A stretch of 64,000 nucleotides of DNA, taken from the NCBI RefSeq assembly GCF_020911945.1, contig NZ_CP087135.1:310001-374000 (forward strand), in the 5' to 3' direction. The notes below the pieces were generated by a model. The model did no database searches. It was not told the DNA's origin and was given only the letters and a program-made list of their open reading frames with translations. The stretch comes from Flavobacterium galactosidilyticum. Its GTDB lineage: Bacteria > Bacteroidota > Bacteroidia > Flavobacteriales > Flavobacteriaceae. The position numbers and the translations under genes were made by a program. The stretch's first letter is position 1, and each line of letters begins with the position of its first letter. Shown one piece after another: positions 10,110 through 19,587 of this stretch.

Positions 10110-10871
10110 TTACTTTCGTTTACGAGCGTCTGGTTTTCCACCTTTGTTAAAAGGCTTTCTATCTCCTCTTGGAGAATCACCACCTTTACCTCCACCAGTA
10201 CCAGATTGTTTTTTGTCCATTCCAGCAAGCGGAGAAAGATCTCTCTTTCCATAAACTTCACCTTTCATGATCCACACTTTGATACCCATTCTACCATAAG
10301 TAGTATGCGCTTCAGCTAATGCATAATCAATGTCGGCTCTGAAAGTTGATAGAGGAATTCTTCCTTCTTTGAAACCTTCTGAACGTGCCATCTCTGCACC
10401 ATTCAAACGACCAGAAATCAAAACTTTGATACCTTCAGCGTTCATACGCATAGAAGCAGCAATAGCCATTTTGATTGCACGTCTGTAAGAAATACGGCTT
10501 TCGATTTGACGACAGATGCTTGTAGCAACTAGATACGCGTCAAGTTCAGGTCTTTTTATTTCAAAGATGTTGATTTGAACCTCTTTGTCAGTAATTTTCT
10601 TAAGTTCTTCTTTCAACTTGTCTACCTCTTGTCCACCTTTTCCGATAATAATACCAGGTCTAGCAGTAGTGATAGTAACGGTTACAAGTTTCAAAGTTCT
10701 CTCGATGATTACTTTTGATACACTAGCTTTTGATAAACGAGCATGGATATACTTTCTGATTTTGTGATCTTCGGCAAGTTTATCACCATAATCATTTCCA
10801 CCATACCAGTTTGAGTCCCATCCTCTGATGATACCAAGTCTATTTCCAATTGGATTTGTCTTTTGTCCCAT
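10110..10871 (-). CDS. rpsC: 30S ribosomal protein S3
   Basis: Small-subunit head protein at the mRNA entrance, 253 residues. The KH domain (about 38-106) holds [16 protein letters not shown], and the C-terminal domain has [30 protein letters not shown]. The last 35 or so residues are a Gly/Lys/Arg-rich tail ([21 protein letters not shown]) that is probably disordered. It lies 6 bases after rplV. Confidence 0.98.
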   Translation of the reverse strand: MGQKTNPIGNRLGIIRGWDSNWYGGNDYGDKLAEDHKIRKYIHARLSKASVSKVIIERTLKLVTVTITTARPGIIIGKGGQEVDKLKEELKKITDKEVQINIFEIKRPELDAYLVATSICRQIESRISYRRAIKMAIAASMRMNAEGIKVLISGRLNGAEMARSEGFKEGRIPLSTFRADIDYALAEAHTTYGRMGIKVWIMKGEVYGKRDLSPLAGMDKKQSGTGGGKGGDSPRGDRKPFNKGGKPDARKRK

Positions 10872-10877
10872 CTTGTA

Positions 10878-11288
10878 TTAAATTGCTTGTGTGTTATTAA
10901 TAGATCCAAGCACGATTGTTACGTGATTAGAACGTTTTCTAATTCTGTGAGCACGACCTTGTGGAGCAGGACGAAGTCTTTTCAACATCATTCCACCATC
11001 TACTGTAATCGTTTTAACAAATAAACCTGCTTCTTCCATATTAGCGTCAGGGTTTTTTGCTTGCCAGTTGGCAATAACAGATAAAACCAATTTCTCTAAT
11101 TTTCTTGAAGCTTCTTTAGAACTAAATCTTAAGATGTTCAATGCTCTCTCTACCTTCTGACCTCTTACCAAGTCCGCTACTAAGCGCATTTTTCTAGGTG
11201 AAGTAGGGCAGTTATTCAATTTTGCGAAAGCTATAGACTTATTAGCCTCTTTTCTCGCATCTGCTGTTTCTCTTTTACGAACTCCCAT
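10878..11288 (-). CDS. rplV: 50S ribosomal protein L22
   Basis: Exit-tunnel wall protein of 136 residues. It has [23 protein letters not shown] and, in the tunnel-lining hairpin, [22 protein letters not shown], where macrolide-resistance deletions are known in other bacteria; the hairpin looks intact. It lies 6 bases after rpsS. Confidence 0.98.
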   Translation of the reverse strand: MGVRKRETADARKEANKSIAFAKLNNCPTSPRKMRLVADLVRGQKVERALNILRFSSKEASRKLEKLVLSVIANWQAKNPDANMEEAGLFVKTITVDGGMMLKRLRPAPQGRAHRIRKRSNHVTIVLGSINNTQAI

Positions 11289-11294
11289 TGCTTC

Positions 11295-11573
11295 TTATTT
11301 TTTACCTTTATTTTTTGCTCCAGCATGACCTCTAAAAGATCTAGTTGGTGAAAATTCTCCTAATTTGTGACCTACCATGTTTTCTGTTACGTAAACTGGT
11401 ACAAATTGACGACCGTTATGAACTGCGATAGTTTGTCCAACAAAGTCTGGAGTAATCATAGAAGCTCTAGACCAAGTCTTAACCACTCCTTTATTTCCAC
11501 CTGCAATGTTTTCTTGAACTTTCTTGTCTAACTTATAATGAACGAAAGGTCCTTTTTTTAATGAACGTGCCAT
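11295..11573 (-). CDS. rpsS: 30S ribosomal protein S19
   Basis: Small-subunit head protein of 92 residues that binds S13 and touches the A-site region. It starts [15 protein letters not shown] and contains [21 protein letters not shown] and [18 protein letters not shown]. It lies 6 bases after rplB. No unusual features. Confidence 0.98.
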   Translation of the reverse strand: MARSLKKGPFVHYKLDKKVQENIAGGNKGVVKTWSRASMITPDFVGQTIAVHNGRQFVPVYVTENMVGHKLGEFSPTRSFRGHAGAKNKGKK

Positions 11574-11579
11574 ATCTTA

Positions 11580-12404
11580 TTATTTCTTTCTACGTTCTAC
11601 GATATACTTGTTACTCGGGTTTTTCTTAGAACGAGTTCTATAACCTTTAGCTGGTATTCCATTTCTTGAACGTGGATGTCCACCAGAAGAACGTCCTTCA
11701 CCACCACCCATTGGGTGATCGACAGGGTTCATTGCAACAGGTCTTGTTCTAGGTCTTCTACCTAACCATCTTGTTCTACCTGCTTTACCAGATACAACTA
11801 ATTGGTGGTCAGAATTTGAAACCGCTCCAATTGTAGCCGAACAAGTTAACAAGATTAATCTTGTTTCACCAGAAGGCATTTTGATTGTAGCATATTTTCC
11901 ATCTCTTGCCATTAATTGAGCAAATGTTCCAGCAGAACGAGCGATTACAGCTCCTTGTCCTGGTCTCAATTCGATACAAGAAATTACAGTTCCTAATGGA
12001 ACTCTACTTAAAGGTAATGTATTACCAATTTCAGGTTGAGATTCTGGACCAGAAACTAATTTCTGACCTACTTTCAATCCGTTTTGAGCAATAACATAAG
12101 TTTTCTCACCATCAGCATAAACTAATAATGCGATAAACGCAGTACGATTTGGATCATATTCGATTGATTTCACTGTAGCTGGAATTCCTTCTTTTGTACG
12201 TTTGAAATCAATAATACGATATCTCTGCTTGTGACCACCACCCGTATAACGCATGGTCATCTTTCCTTGACTATTTCTACCTCCAGAGTTTTTTATCGGC
12301 GCTATCAAAGAGCGTTCCGGCTTATCAGTTGTAATGGCGTCATAACCATTCACAACTCTAAATCGCTGACCTGGGGTAATAGGTTTTAATTTTCTTACTG
12401 ACAT
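11580..12404 (-). CDS. rplB: 50S ribosomal protein L2
   Basis: One of the most conserved large-subunit proteins, 274 residues, needed for subunit joining and peptidyl-transferase assembly. The N-terminal RNA-binding domain contains [22 protein letters not shown]. The C-terminal domain has [19 protein letters not shown] in a local form ([18 protein letters not shown]), including the functionally important histidine. It lies between rplW and rpsS with 6-base spacers. Confidence 0.99.
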   Translation of the reverse strand: MSVRKLKPITPGQRFRVVNGYDAITTDKPERSLIAPIKNSGGRNSQGKMTMRYTGGGHKQRYRIIDFKRTKEGIPATVKSIEYDPNRTAFIALLVYADGEKTYVIAQNGLKVGQKLVSGPESQPEIGNTLPLSRVPLGTVISCIELRPGQGAVIARSAGTFAQLMARDGKYATIKMPSGETRLILLTCSATIGAVSNSDHQLVVSGKAGRTRWLGRRPRTRPVAMNPVDHPMGGGEGRSSGGHPRSRNGIPAKGYRTRSKKNPSNKYIVERRKK

Positions 12405-12410
12405 TTTATC

Positions 12411-12701
12411 TTAGATATTGTTGTAAAAATCAATTGTTTCTCCTTCTTGTACTTGTACAATTGCTTTTTTGATAGCATTTGTCTTTCCACTGATTAAACC
12501 ACTTTTAGTGTATTTTGTAGTTCTATCCGGTCTTACGTTCATCGTGTTAACGCTCAAAATCGTTACTCCATAAGCAGCTTCAACAGCTTTCTTAATTTGT
12601 ACTTTATTTGCTTTTTTGTCAACAACGAATCCGAAGCGGTTTAAAACTTCACTTTCTTTGGTTACTTTTTCCGTTACTATAGGCTTAATTATGATGCTCA
12701 T
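12411..12701 (-). CDS. rplW: 50S ribosomal protein L23
   Basis: Exit-tunnel protein of 96 residues; docking site for trigger factor and SRP. It begins MSIIIKPIVTEKVT and contains VDKKANKVQIKKAVEAAYGV, then VNTMNVRPDRTTKYTKSGLI. It lies 6 bases after rplD in the S10-type order. Confidence 0.97.
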   Translation of the reverse strand: MSIIIKPIVTEKVTKESEVLNRFGFVVDKKANKVQIKKAVEAAYGVTILSVNTMNVRPDRTTKYTKSGLISGKTNAIKKAIVQVQEGETIDFYNNI

Positions 12702-12707
12702 ATCCTA

Positions 12708-13337
12708 TTATTTACTTAAATTTTCTTCAATTATCTCTAAAGAACTCTCTAAAAGAACTAAGTTATTAGCATTTAGAATAGCGTAAGTGCTTAATTCTAA
12801 GCTACTTACAACACTAGAGCCTTTTAAATTGCGTGAGGACAAATATACATTTTTATTGGTATCACCCAACACAAATAGAGATTTTTTATTTTCTAACTCT
12901 AAAGCTTTCAAAACGTTGATGAAATTTTTAGTGTTTGGTGTTTCAAAATTAAAGTCTTCAAGTACGATGATATTCGACTCTTTTGCTTTAATTGAGAAAG
13001 CAGACTTTCTTGCCAATCTTTTCAAGCTTTTATTCAATTTGAATGAATAACTTCTTGGTCTTGGTCCGAAAACTGTTCCACCACCTTTAAACAATGGATT
13101 CTTTGCACTACCCGCACGAGCAGTACCAGTTCCTTTTTGTTTTTTTATCTTACGAGTACTTCCCGCCACTTCAGCTCTTTCTTTAGCTTTGTGCGTTCCT
13201 TGTCTTTGATTAGCAAGATATTGCTTTACATCAAGGTATACTGCGTGATTGTTTGGTTCTATACCAAATACTGAATCAGAAAGTTGCACTTTTCTTCCAG
13301 TATCTTTTCCGTTGAAATCTAATACTTTTGCTTCCAT
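12708..13337 (-). CDS. rplD: 50S ribosomal protein L4
   Basis: Large-subunit protein of 209 residues whose extended loop lines the exit tunnel. The loop region KKQKGTGTARAGSAKNPLFKGGGTVFGPRPRSY is conserved in pattern (about 67-100). In E. coli L4 also represses the S10 operon. Its start codon overlaps the rplC stop (shared base 13337), implying coupled translation of L3 and L4. Confidence 0.98.
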   Translation of the reverse strand: MEAKVLDFNGKDTGRKVQLSDSVFGIEPNNHAVYLDVKQYLANQRQGTHKAKERAEVAGSTRKIKKQKGTGTARAGSAKNPLFKGGGTVFGPRPRSYSFKLNKSLKRLARKSAFSIKAKESNIIVLEDFNFETPNTKNFINVLKALELENKKSLFVLGDTNKNVYLSSRNLKGSSVVSSLELSTYAILNANNLVLLESSLEIIEENLSK

Positions 13338-13954
13338 TACTTCTGAATGATTACATAAGAGTTGTTATGACCAGGAACACATCCTTTAATAACAAGTAGG
13401 TTCTTTTCAGCAACTACTTTTAAAACTCTAAGGTTTTGAACTTTTACATTGTCTCCTCCCATTCTTCCAGCCATACGCATTCCTTTGAATACTCTAGATG
13501 GATAAGAAGAAGCTCCCACAGAACCTGGCGCTCTTAAACGGTTGTGTTGACCGTGAGTTGCTTGTCCAACACCACCAAAACCGTGACGTTTAACAACCCC
13601 TTGAAAACCTTTACCTTTAGATACACCTTGTACATCTACAAATTCTCCTTCTTCAAAAATAGAAACATCAATAAGATCTCCTAATTTTTGTTCAGTTGCA
13701 AAATCTTGAAATTCAACGACTTTTTTCTTAGCTACAGTTCCAGCTTTTTTAAAGTGACCTAAAGCCGCTTTAGTGGAATGTTTCTCGTTTTTGTCATCGA
13801 AACCAAGTTGCAACGCTTCGTACCCGTCAACACCTTTGGTTCTGACTTGGGTAACAACGCATGGTCCAGCTTCGATTACTGTACAAGGAATGTTTTTCCC
13901 GTTCTCGTCGAAAATGCTAGTCATGCCGATTTTTCTACCAATTAACCCAGACAT
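13337..13954 (-). CDS. rplC: 50S ribosomal protein L3
   Basis: Large-subunit protein of 205 residues whose loop reaches the peptidyl-transferase centre. It begins [19 protein letters not shown] and has [26 protein letters not shown] and [23 protein letters not shown]. It is the first gene of the second transcription block, about 75 bases from a TAnnTTTG promoter and preceded by an A/T-rich leader with a repeated ATTATTA pattern. Confidence 0.98.
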   Translation of the reverse strand: MSGLIGRKIGMTSIFDENGKNIPCTVIEAGPCVVTQVRTKGVDGYEALQLGFDDKNEKHSTKAALGHFKKAGTVAKKKVVEFQDFATEQKLGDLIDVSIFEEGEFVDVQGVSKGKGFQGVVKRHGFGGVGQATHGQHNRLRAPGSVGASSYPSRVFKGMRMAGRMGGDNVKVQNLRVLKVVAEKNLLVIKGCVPGHNNSYVIIQK

Positions 13955-14029
13955 AATTATTAATTATTAATTATTAAATATAAACATAGAACGCAGCTTT
14001 TAACTGAATGCTATTTTTTTTTAGTGGTG

Positions 14030-14060
14030 CAAAAGTATAACTTATTTACACACAAACCAA
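14030..14060 (-). promoter_or_regulatory. Promoter before rplC
   Basis: On the minus strand TACTTTTG at 14037-14030 matches the Bacteroidota -7 box TAnnTTTG, with a TTG (14060-14058) 20 bases upstream. It lies in the 155-base gap between rpsJ and rplC, by far the largest between the str and S10 parts, and would start the rplC-rplQ transcript separately from rpsL. Confidence 0.65.
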
Positions 14061-14109
14061 AAAAAATATTTTCAATCAAAAGCGGCGTCCTTTTTTACTC
14101 TTAAACTAC

Positions 14110-14415
14110 TTAAACTTTGATTTCAACTTCAACTCCACTTGGCAATTCAAGTTTCATTAACGCATCAATAGTTTTAGATGAAGATGAATAAATATCAATC
14201 AATCTCTTGTATGACATTACTTCAAATTGCTCTCTCGCTTTTTTGTTAACGTGTGGAGAACGCAATACAGTGAAAAGTTTTTTGTGAGTTGGCAAAGGAA
14301 TTGGTCCTGTTACTACTGCACCTGTACTCTTAACAGTTTTTACAATCTTCTCAGCAGACTTGTCTACTAACATGTGATCGTAAGATTTTAATTTTATTCT
14401 GATTTTTTGACTCAT
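14110..14415 (-). CDS. rpsJ: 30S ribosomal protein S10
   Basis: Small-subunit head protein of 101 residues, also NusE, a partner of NusB/NusG in transcription antitermination. It has [50 protein letters not shown] central loop and [18 protein letters not shown]. It ends the str block: the next gene, rplC, follows after a 155-base gap that holds a promoter. Confidence 0.98.
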   Translation of the reverse strand: MSQKIRIKLKSYDHMLVDKSAEKIVKTVKSTGAVVTGPIPLPTHKKLFTVLRSPHVNKKAREQFEVMSYKRLIDIYSSSSKTIDALMKLELPSGVEVEIKV

Positions 14416-14426
14416 TTTCTTAAAGA

Positions 14427-16583
14427 TTAAGCGTTTCCTTTTGCTTTTTTGATTACTGCTTCTGAAATATTAGCAGGCGTTTCAGCGTAATGTGAAAATT
14501 CCATTGTAGAAGTTGCTCTACCAGAAGAAAGCGTTCTTAATGTTGTAACATATCCAAACATTTCTGATAACGGAACATCCGCTTTAATAGTTTTTGCACC
14601 AGCTCTATCACCCATGTCATTTACCTGACCTCTACGACGGTTAATATCACCTACGATATCTCCCATGTTTTCTTCTGGCGTAATAACTTCCATCTTCATT
14701 ATTGGCTCAAGAATAACAGCTCCAGCAGCTTTAGCTACTTCTCTGTACCCCATTCTAGCAGCTAACTCAAAAGATAGTGCATCTGAATCGACAGGGTGGA
14801 AAGATCCGTCTGTCAAAGTTACTTTCAAACTATCTACTTGGTACCCAGCTAATGGACCAGTTTTCATAGCTTCACGGAAACCTTTTTCAACAGATGGGAT
14901 ATATTCTTTAGGAACGTTACCACCTTTTACAGCATTTACAAACTGTAATCCTACAGCAGCTTTACCGTCAACTTCATCAGCAGGCTCTAATGTAAATACG
15001 ATATCACCGAATTTACCACGACCTCCAGATTGTTTCTTGTACGTTTCTCTGTGTGTTGCAGATCTTGTAAAAGCTTCTTTATATTCAACTTGAGGTTCAC
15101 CTTGATTCACTTCAACTTTAAACTCACGTCTCATACGATCGATAAGTACATCTAAGTGAAGCTCACCCATACCTGATATAATAGTTTGACCTGAAGCTTC
15201 ATCAGTTCTAACTGTAAACGTAGGATCTTCTTCAGCTAATTTAGCTAAAGCCATACCCATTTTATCAACATCAACTTTAGTTTTAGGCTCAATTGCAACC
15301 CCGATTACCGGTGCTGGGAATTTCATTGACTCAAGAATGATTGGGTGTTTTTCATCACACATTGTATCTCCAGTCTTGATATCTTTAAATCCAACTGCCG
15401 CTCCAATATCTCCAGCTTCGATGTAATCGATTGGATTTTGTTTGTTAGCGTGCATTTGGTAGATACGAGAAATTCTTTCTTTGTTTCCTGAACGAGTGTT
15501 CAAGATATATGAACCTGCATCTAAACGTCCTGAATAAGCACGGAAAAACGCTAAACGACCTACGAATGGGTCAGTAGCAATTTTAAATGCTAAAGCCGCA
15601 AACGGCTCAGCTACAGATGGCTTACGCAAAATTTTAGTTTGATCCTCTTCTAACAATTCAGCGTCATCAGGATGAATTCCCCAAATACCTTCTTTCTCCA
15701 TAGGAGATGGTAAGTATTTACAAACTGCATCTAATAAAAATTGAACTCCTTTATTTTTAAATGAAGATCCACATAACATAGGAATAATCGCCATGTCAAT
15801 AGTAGCAGCTCTTAATGCGTTGTTAATCTCTTCTTCAGTAATAGAAGTTTCATCTTCCATATACTTATCCAAAAGATTCTCATCATAATCAGCAACCGCT
15901 TCAATAAGAATAGATCTGTATTCCTTTACTTCTGCAAGCATATCCTCAGGAATAGGCACAATGTCATAAGTAGCACCGTGATTTTCATCATGCCATATCA
16001 TAGCTTGATTTTTCACTAAGTCAACTACTCCTTTGAAATCGTTCTCTTCACCAATAGGCAAAGTGATTGCAACAGCGTTAGATTTTAACATGTCTCTAAC
16101 TTGCTGACAAACTCCCAAGAAGTTAGAACCTTGACGGTCCATTTTGTTTACGAATCCCATACGTGGAACTCTATATTGATCCGCTAATCTCCAGTTAGTT
16201 TCTGATTGTGGCTCAACACCATCAACTGCACTAAATAAGAAAACTAAACCATCAAGAACACGTAACGAACGATTTACTTCAACAGTAAAATCAACGTGTC
16301 CTGGAGTATCAATAATATTGAAGTGATACGGTAAAGATTCAGGTAAAACTTTACCTTGTTGTGTTGGGAAATTCCACTCACAAGTTGTAGCAGCAGAAGT
16401 AATTGTAATACCTCTTTCTTGCTCTTGCGCCATCCAGTCCATTGTTGCAGAACCTTCGTGCGTTTCACCTATTTTGTGATTTTTTCCTGTATAGAAAAGG
16501 ATACGCTCTGTTGTTGTTGTTTTACCAGCATCAATGTGCGCAGCGATTCCAATATTTCTTGTATATCTTAAGTCTCTAGCCAT
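14427..16583 (-). CDS. fusA: Translation elongation factor G
   Basis: GTPase of 718 residues that drives ribosomal translocation and, with RRF, recycling. The G domain shows [10 protein letters not shown] (15-24), [14 protein letters not shown] (switch region), DTPGHVDF and [10 protein letters not shown]. Domains II to V follow, with [23 protein letters not shown] in domain III and [21 protein letters not shown] in domain V. It sits between rpsG and rpsJ as in the classic str operon. The length is typical of Bacteroidota EF-G. Confidence 0.98.
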   Translation of the reverse strand: MARDLRYTRNIGIAAHIDAGKTTTTERILFYTGKNHKIGETHEGSATMDWMAQEQERGITITSAATTCEWNFPTQQGKVLPESLPYHFNIIDTPGHVDFTVEVNRSLRVLDGLVFLFSAVDGVEPQSETNWRLADQYRVPRMGFVNKMDRQGSNFLGVCQQVRDMLKSNAVAITLPIGEENDFKGVVDLVKNQAMIWHDENHGATYDIVPIPEDMLAEVKEYRSILIEAVADYDENLLDKYMEDETSITEEEINNALRAATIDMAIIPMLCGSSFKNKGVQFLLDAVCKYLPSPMEKEGIWGIHPDDAELLEEDQTKILRKPSVAEPFAALAFKIATDPFVGRLAFFRAYSGRLDAGSYILNTRSGNKERISRIYQMHANKQNPIDYIEAGDIGAAVGFKDIKTGDTMCDEKHPIILESMKFPAPVIGVAIEPKTKVDVDKMGMALAKLAEEDPTFTVRTDEASGQTIISGMGELHLDVLIDRMRREFKVEVNQGEPQVEYKEAFTRSATHRETYKKQSGGRGKFGDIVFTLEPADEVDGKAAVGLQFVNAVKGGNVPKEYIPSVEKGFREAMKTGPLAGYQVDSLKVTLTDGSFHPVDSDALSFELAARMGYREVAKAAGAVILEPIMKMEVITPEENMGDIVGDINRRRGQVNDMGDRAGAKTIKADVPLSEMFGYVTTLRTLSSGRATSTMEFSHYAETPANISEAVIKKAKGNA

Positions 16584-16594
16584 TTCTCTATGAA

Positions 16595-17071
16595 TTAAAA
16601 TCTAAAGTGAGAGAAAGCTTTGTTAGCTTCTGCCATTTTGTGAGTATCCATTCTTTTCTTAACAGCAGCACCTTCTTCTTTAGCCGCAGCTAAACATTCT
16701 GAAGCTAACCTTTGAGCCATAGATTTTTCATTTCTTCTTCTTGAATAAAGTATTAACCACTTCATCGCCATAGAAATTTTTCTATCTGGTCTAATTTGCA
16801 TCGGAATCTGAAATGTAGCTCCACCTACTCTACGACTACGTACTTCTACGTGAGGCATAACGTTAGTTAAAGCATCTTTCCATATTTCTAACGATGGCTT
16901 TTCAGCATCTTGTTTTTTAGACTCAATGATGTCAATAGCATCATAAAATACTTTAAACGCTGTCGATTTTTTTCCATCCCACATTAAGTTGTTCACAAAA
17001 CGCGTTACCAGTTGATCATTAAACCTTGGATCTGGTAAAAGTGGTCTCTTCTTTGCCGCTCTTTTTCTCAT
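16595..17071 (-). CDS. rpsG: 30S ribosomal protein S7
   Basis: Primary assembly protein of the small-subunit head, 158 residues. It begins [19 protein letters not shown] and has [41 protein letters not shown] and [23 protein letters not shown] helices. In E. coli S7 represses the str operon by binding the rpsL-rpsG spacer; here that spacer is 73 bases and shows a small CG-rich palindrome (GGCGCGATAAATCGCGTC). Confidence 0.98.
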   Translation of the reverse strand: MRKRAAKKRPLLPDPRFNDQLVTRFVNNLMWDGKKSTAFKVFYDAIDIIESKKQDAEKPSLEIWKDALTNVMPHVEVRSRRVGGATFQIPMQIRPDRKISMAMKWLILYSRRRNEKSMAQRLASECLAAAKEEGAAVKKRMDTHKMAEANKAFSHFRF

Positions 17072-17144
17072 GTCTTTTTTTTAATAAAATTTCATACTTA
17101 TCTAGGCGCGATAAATCGCGTCACTACAAGAATTACGTTTTAAA

Positions 17145-17528
17145 TTACTTTTTTGCTTCTTTTGGGCGTTTTGCTCCGTACTTAGATCTCCTTTGTGTTC
17201 TTCCTGCTACTCCTGACGTATCAAGTGCACCACGAACGATGTGATATCTAACTCCTGGTAAATCTTTTACCCTTCCACCCCTAACTAATACTATCGAGTG
17301 CTCTTGTAGATTGTGTCCTTCACCAGGGATGTAGGCATTTACTTCATTACCATTTGTCAAACGTACACGCGCTACTTTACGCATTGCAGAGTTTGGTTTT
17401 TTTGGTGTTGTAGTGTAAACACGCGTACAAACCCCTCTTCTTTGAGGACAAGAATCTAAAGCAACCGATTTACTCTTCTTAGTCATCTGAGTTCTTCCTG
17501 TTCTTACTAATTGTTGAATTGTTGGCAT
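17145..17528 (-). CDS. rpsL: 30S ribosomal protein S12
   Basis: Decoding-centre protein of 127 residues. It contains [20 protein letters not shown] and [20 protein letters not shown]. Both lysines whose substitution gives streptomycin resistance in other bacteria (in PKKPNS and GRVKDLPG) are wild-type. It is first in the str block, about 50 bases after a clear TTG-N19-TACATTTG promoter. Confidence 0.98.
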   Translation of the reverse strand: MPTIQQLVRTGRTQMTKKSKSVALDSCPQRRGVCTRVYTTTPKKPNSAMRKVARVRLTNGNEVNAYIPGEGHNLQEHSIVLVRGGRVKDLPGVRYHIVRGALDTSGVAGRTQRRSKYGAKRPKEAKK

Positions 17529-17581
17529 AATTAATACTAAAAATTTCTTATTATATTAAATTCCCGCTTTTTACGGGGTTG

Positions 17582-17611
17582 CAAATGTAGAAAATATTTT
17601 TTATTCTACAA
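17582..17611 (-). promoter_or_regulatory. Promoter of the str operon
   Basis: Minus strand: TTG at 17611-17609, 19 bases, then TACATTTG at 17589-17582, a full match to the Bacteroidota consensus. A short CCCG/CGGG palindrome lies just downstream in the leader. This is the main promoter for rpsL-rpsG-fusA-rpsJ. Confidence 0.8.
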
Positions 17612-17737
17612 ACGTTAAATCACTAAATTTTTCCTAACTAATAATTTGTTATTGAAACAAATAACAATTATACCTATTGTAATTTTGTTTAAAATGATCT
17701 ATTTACAATCTTAACTCTAACAGAATTCTTTTCAACT

Positions 17738-17767
17738 TTGATTTTTATTTCAAACTGGAGATATTTG
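17738..17767 (+). promoter_or_regulatory. Promoter before Omp85-like gene
   Basis: TTG (17738-17740), 19 bases, then GATATTTG (17760-17767). One base differs from TAnnTTTG (G for T at the first position). It would start transcription about 25 bases before the TTG start codon at 17796. Confidence 0.5.
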
Positions 17768-17795
17768 CATTACTTTTATTAAAACAAATAATTGA

Positions 17796-19502
17796 TTGAA
17801 AACCTCCCTCCTACTTTTACTTTTCTCAACCTTAAGCTGGCACGCAACGAGCCAAGAATTTCACTTGCGCATAACTGGACAAACAAGCGAAGAAACAAAA
17901 ATGATAGACTCATTAAAATACAACACAAAACACAAAAACATAAAGTTAATTACCGACGAAATAAACACCCTTTCCGCTAATTTATATAAAATAGGCTATT
18001 TATATAACATCGCATCACAAGCTAGCAAAATAAACGATTCGATTTATGATGCAAAAATCACCTTAGGACAAAGAGTAAAAACGATCCACCTATATATAGG
18101 CGTTGACAAACTTTTACATAGCTTGACTTCAATCGCTCCAAAAAATAATAAAATAGAGATACCTTACACAGAGTTAGATTTTTTCCTTAATGAGAGTATC
18201 AAAAAATTAGAACAAGACGGATATGCTTTAGCAAAATTAAAGTTGATTAACATCGAAATAAAAAATGACAATCTATACGCCGATCTACAACTAGAAACAG
18301 AGGAAAAAAGAAAACTCAATTCCATTATAGTTCAATATCCAGAAAACGGACAATCAAACAAATTCCCTCAAGGGCATTTAAAACAAATCAACAAAAAATA
18401 TAAAAACTCAGTCTTCAATCAAAAAACAGTAGAGCGCATTTATAGCGATTTCCAAAAATTTAGTTTTGTTAATCAAATAAAATATCCAGAAATTTTATTT
18501 ACCAAAGACAATACTAACGTCTATATCTATTTAGAAAAGCGAAATTCTAATACATTTGATGGCTTTCTGGGCTTTTCTAACAATGATAATAAAAAAATCA
18601 CATTGACAGGATATTTAGATATCACACTCGAAAATATTTTAGGATCTGGCGAACAACTATCTTTATATTGGAAAACTGATGGCAACGACCAAAAAACATT
18701 TAATGGCCAAATTGAAGTACCCTATCTTTTTAAAACTCCAATAGGAATAAAAGCACAACTACATATTTTTAGGCAAGACTCTACTTTTCAAAACACAAAA
18801 ACTGCAATCGATTTTAGTTATTATGCGAATTACAATTCACGATTGTATTTAGGATATCATGTGACTCAATCTAGTGACATACAAAACTCAAGCAACAACT
18901 CAGTTAGCGATTATAACAATTCATTTATAACTTCAAGTTTTGAATATACTAGTACTGACCCAACAAATCTGTTATTTCCAATACAATCTAAATTTCAAAC
19001 CTCATTGGGAATAGGTTCAAGAGGAATCACTAATTCAACGGACGATTCAAAGAACAAACAATTAATTGTTAACATTCACGCAACGCACAATTTTTATATT
19101 AACAAAAAAAATTCATTTCATTTTAACAGTCAAAATAATTATTTAAAAAGCAACCGTTATATTACGAATGAATTATTCCGTTTTGGCGGATTAAATAGCA
19201 TTAGAGGATTTAATGAAAACAGCCTACAAGCCTATTTTTCATCCACCCTACTTACAGAATACCGTTATCTACTTTCACCGAAATTATATTTACATAGCAT
19301 ACTGGATTACAGTATATTTAGAAATAAATCCGAGATAGAAAAAGCAGATATTTCAGAAAATTTAATTGGGATCGGAGCTGGATTTGGCTTACAAACAAAT
19401 AACGGGTTATTAAAATTAGCGATCGCCAATGGTCATGCAAAAAAACAGCAATTTGAAATATCTAACACAATTATCCATATTAGTTATAATGTTAAATTTT
19501 AG
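17796..19502 (+). CDS. Omp85-family outer membrane protein (BamA/TamA-like)
   Basis: A 568-residue protein with a signal peptide (MKTSLLLLLFSTLSWHATSQ, cut near residue 20), an N-terminal half rich in alternating strands and helices that could be short POTRA-like repeats (about 20-240), and a C-terminal 16-strand-type barrel. The barrel contains FRFGGLNSIRGFNENSL (about 462-478), the RGF motif of the Omp85 lid loop, and ends in phenylalanine (HISYNVKF) as barrel proteins do. The start is TTG at 17796, chosen because it gives a full signal peptide; no ATG fits. BamA itself is usually near 800 residues, so this is a smaller paralogue whose substrate is unknown. It is alone in its transcript. 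Confidence 0.75.
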   Translation: MKTSLLLLLFSTLSWHATSQEFHLRITGQTSEETKMIDSLKYNTKHKNIKLITDEINTLSANLYKIGYLYNIASQASKINDSIYDAKITLGQRVKTIHLYIGVDKLLHSLTSIAPKNNKIEIPYTELDFFLNESIKKLEQDGYALAKLKLINIEIKNDNLYADLQLETEEKRKLNSIIVQYPENGQSNKFPQGHLKQINKKYKNSVFNQKTVERIYSDFQKFSFVNQIKYPEILFTKDNTNVYIYLEKRNSNTFDGFLGFSNNDNKKITLTGYLDITLENILGSGEQLSLYWKTDGNDQKTFNGQIEVPYLFKTPIGIKAQLHIFRQDSTFQNTKTAIDFSYYANYNSRLYLGYHVTQSSDIQNSSNNSVSDYNNSFITSSFEYTSTDPTNLLFPIQSKFQTSLGIGSRGITNSTDDSKNKQLIVNIHATHNFYINKKNSFHFNSQNNYLKSNRYITNELFRFGGLNSIRGFNENSLQAYFSSTLLTEYRYLLSPKLYLHSILDYSIFRNKSEIEKADISENLIGIGAGFGLQTNNGLLKLAIANGHAKKQQFEISNTIIHISYNVKF

Positions 19503-19587
19503 ATGCATGCATAAAATAACTTTTTGTTTACTTGGAATGTTAACAATTTATTAAGAAGTTTGTTGAACTAATTCAAAATAATTAAAA

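Noticed and set aside
14060..14109. Terminator after rpsJ
   Set aside because: The AAAAG...CTTTT pairing around GCGGCGTC is too short and lacks a proper stem; not called.
14665..15093. A 142-codon open frame antisense to fusA
   Set aside because: fusA is certain here; the antisense frame is a by-product of its codon use.
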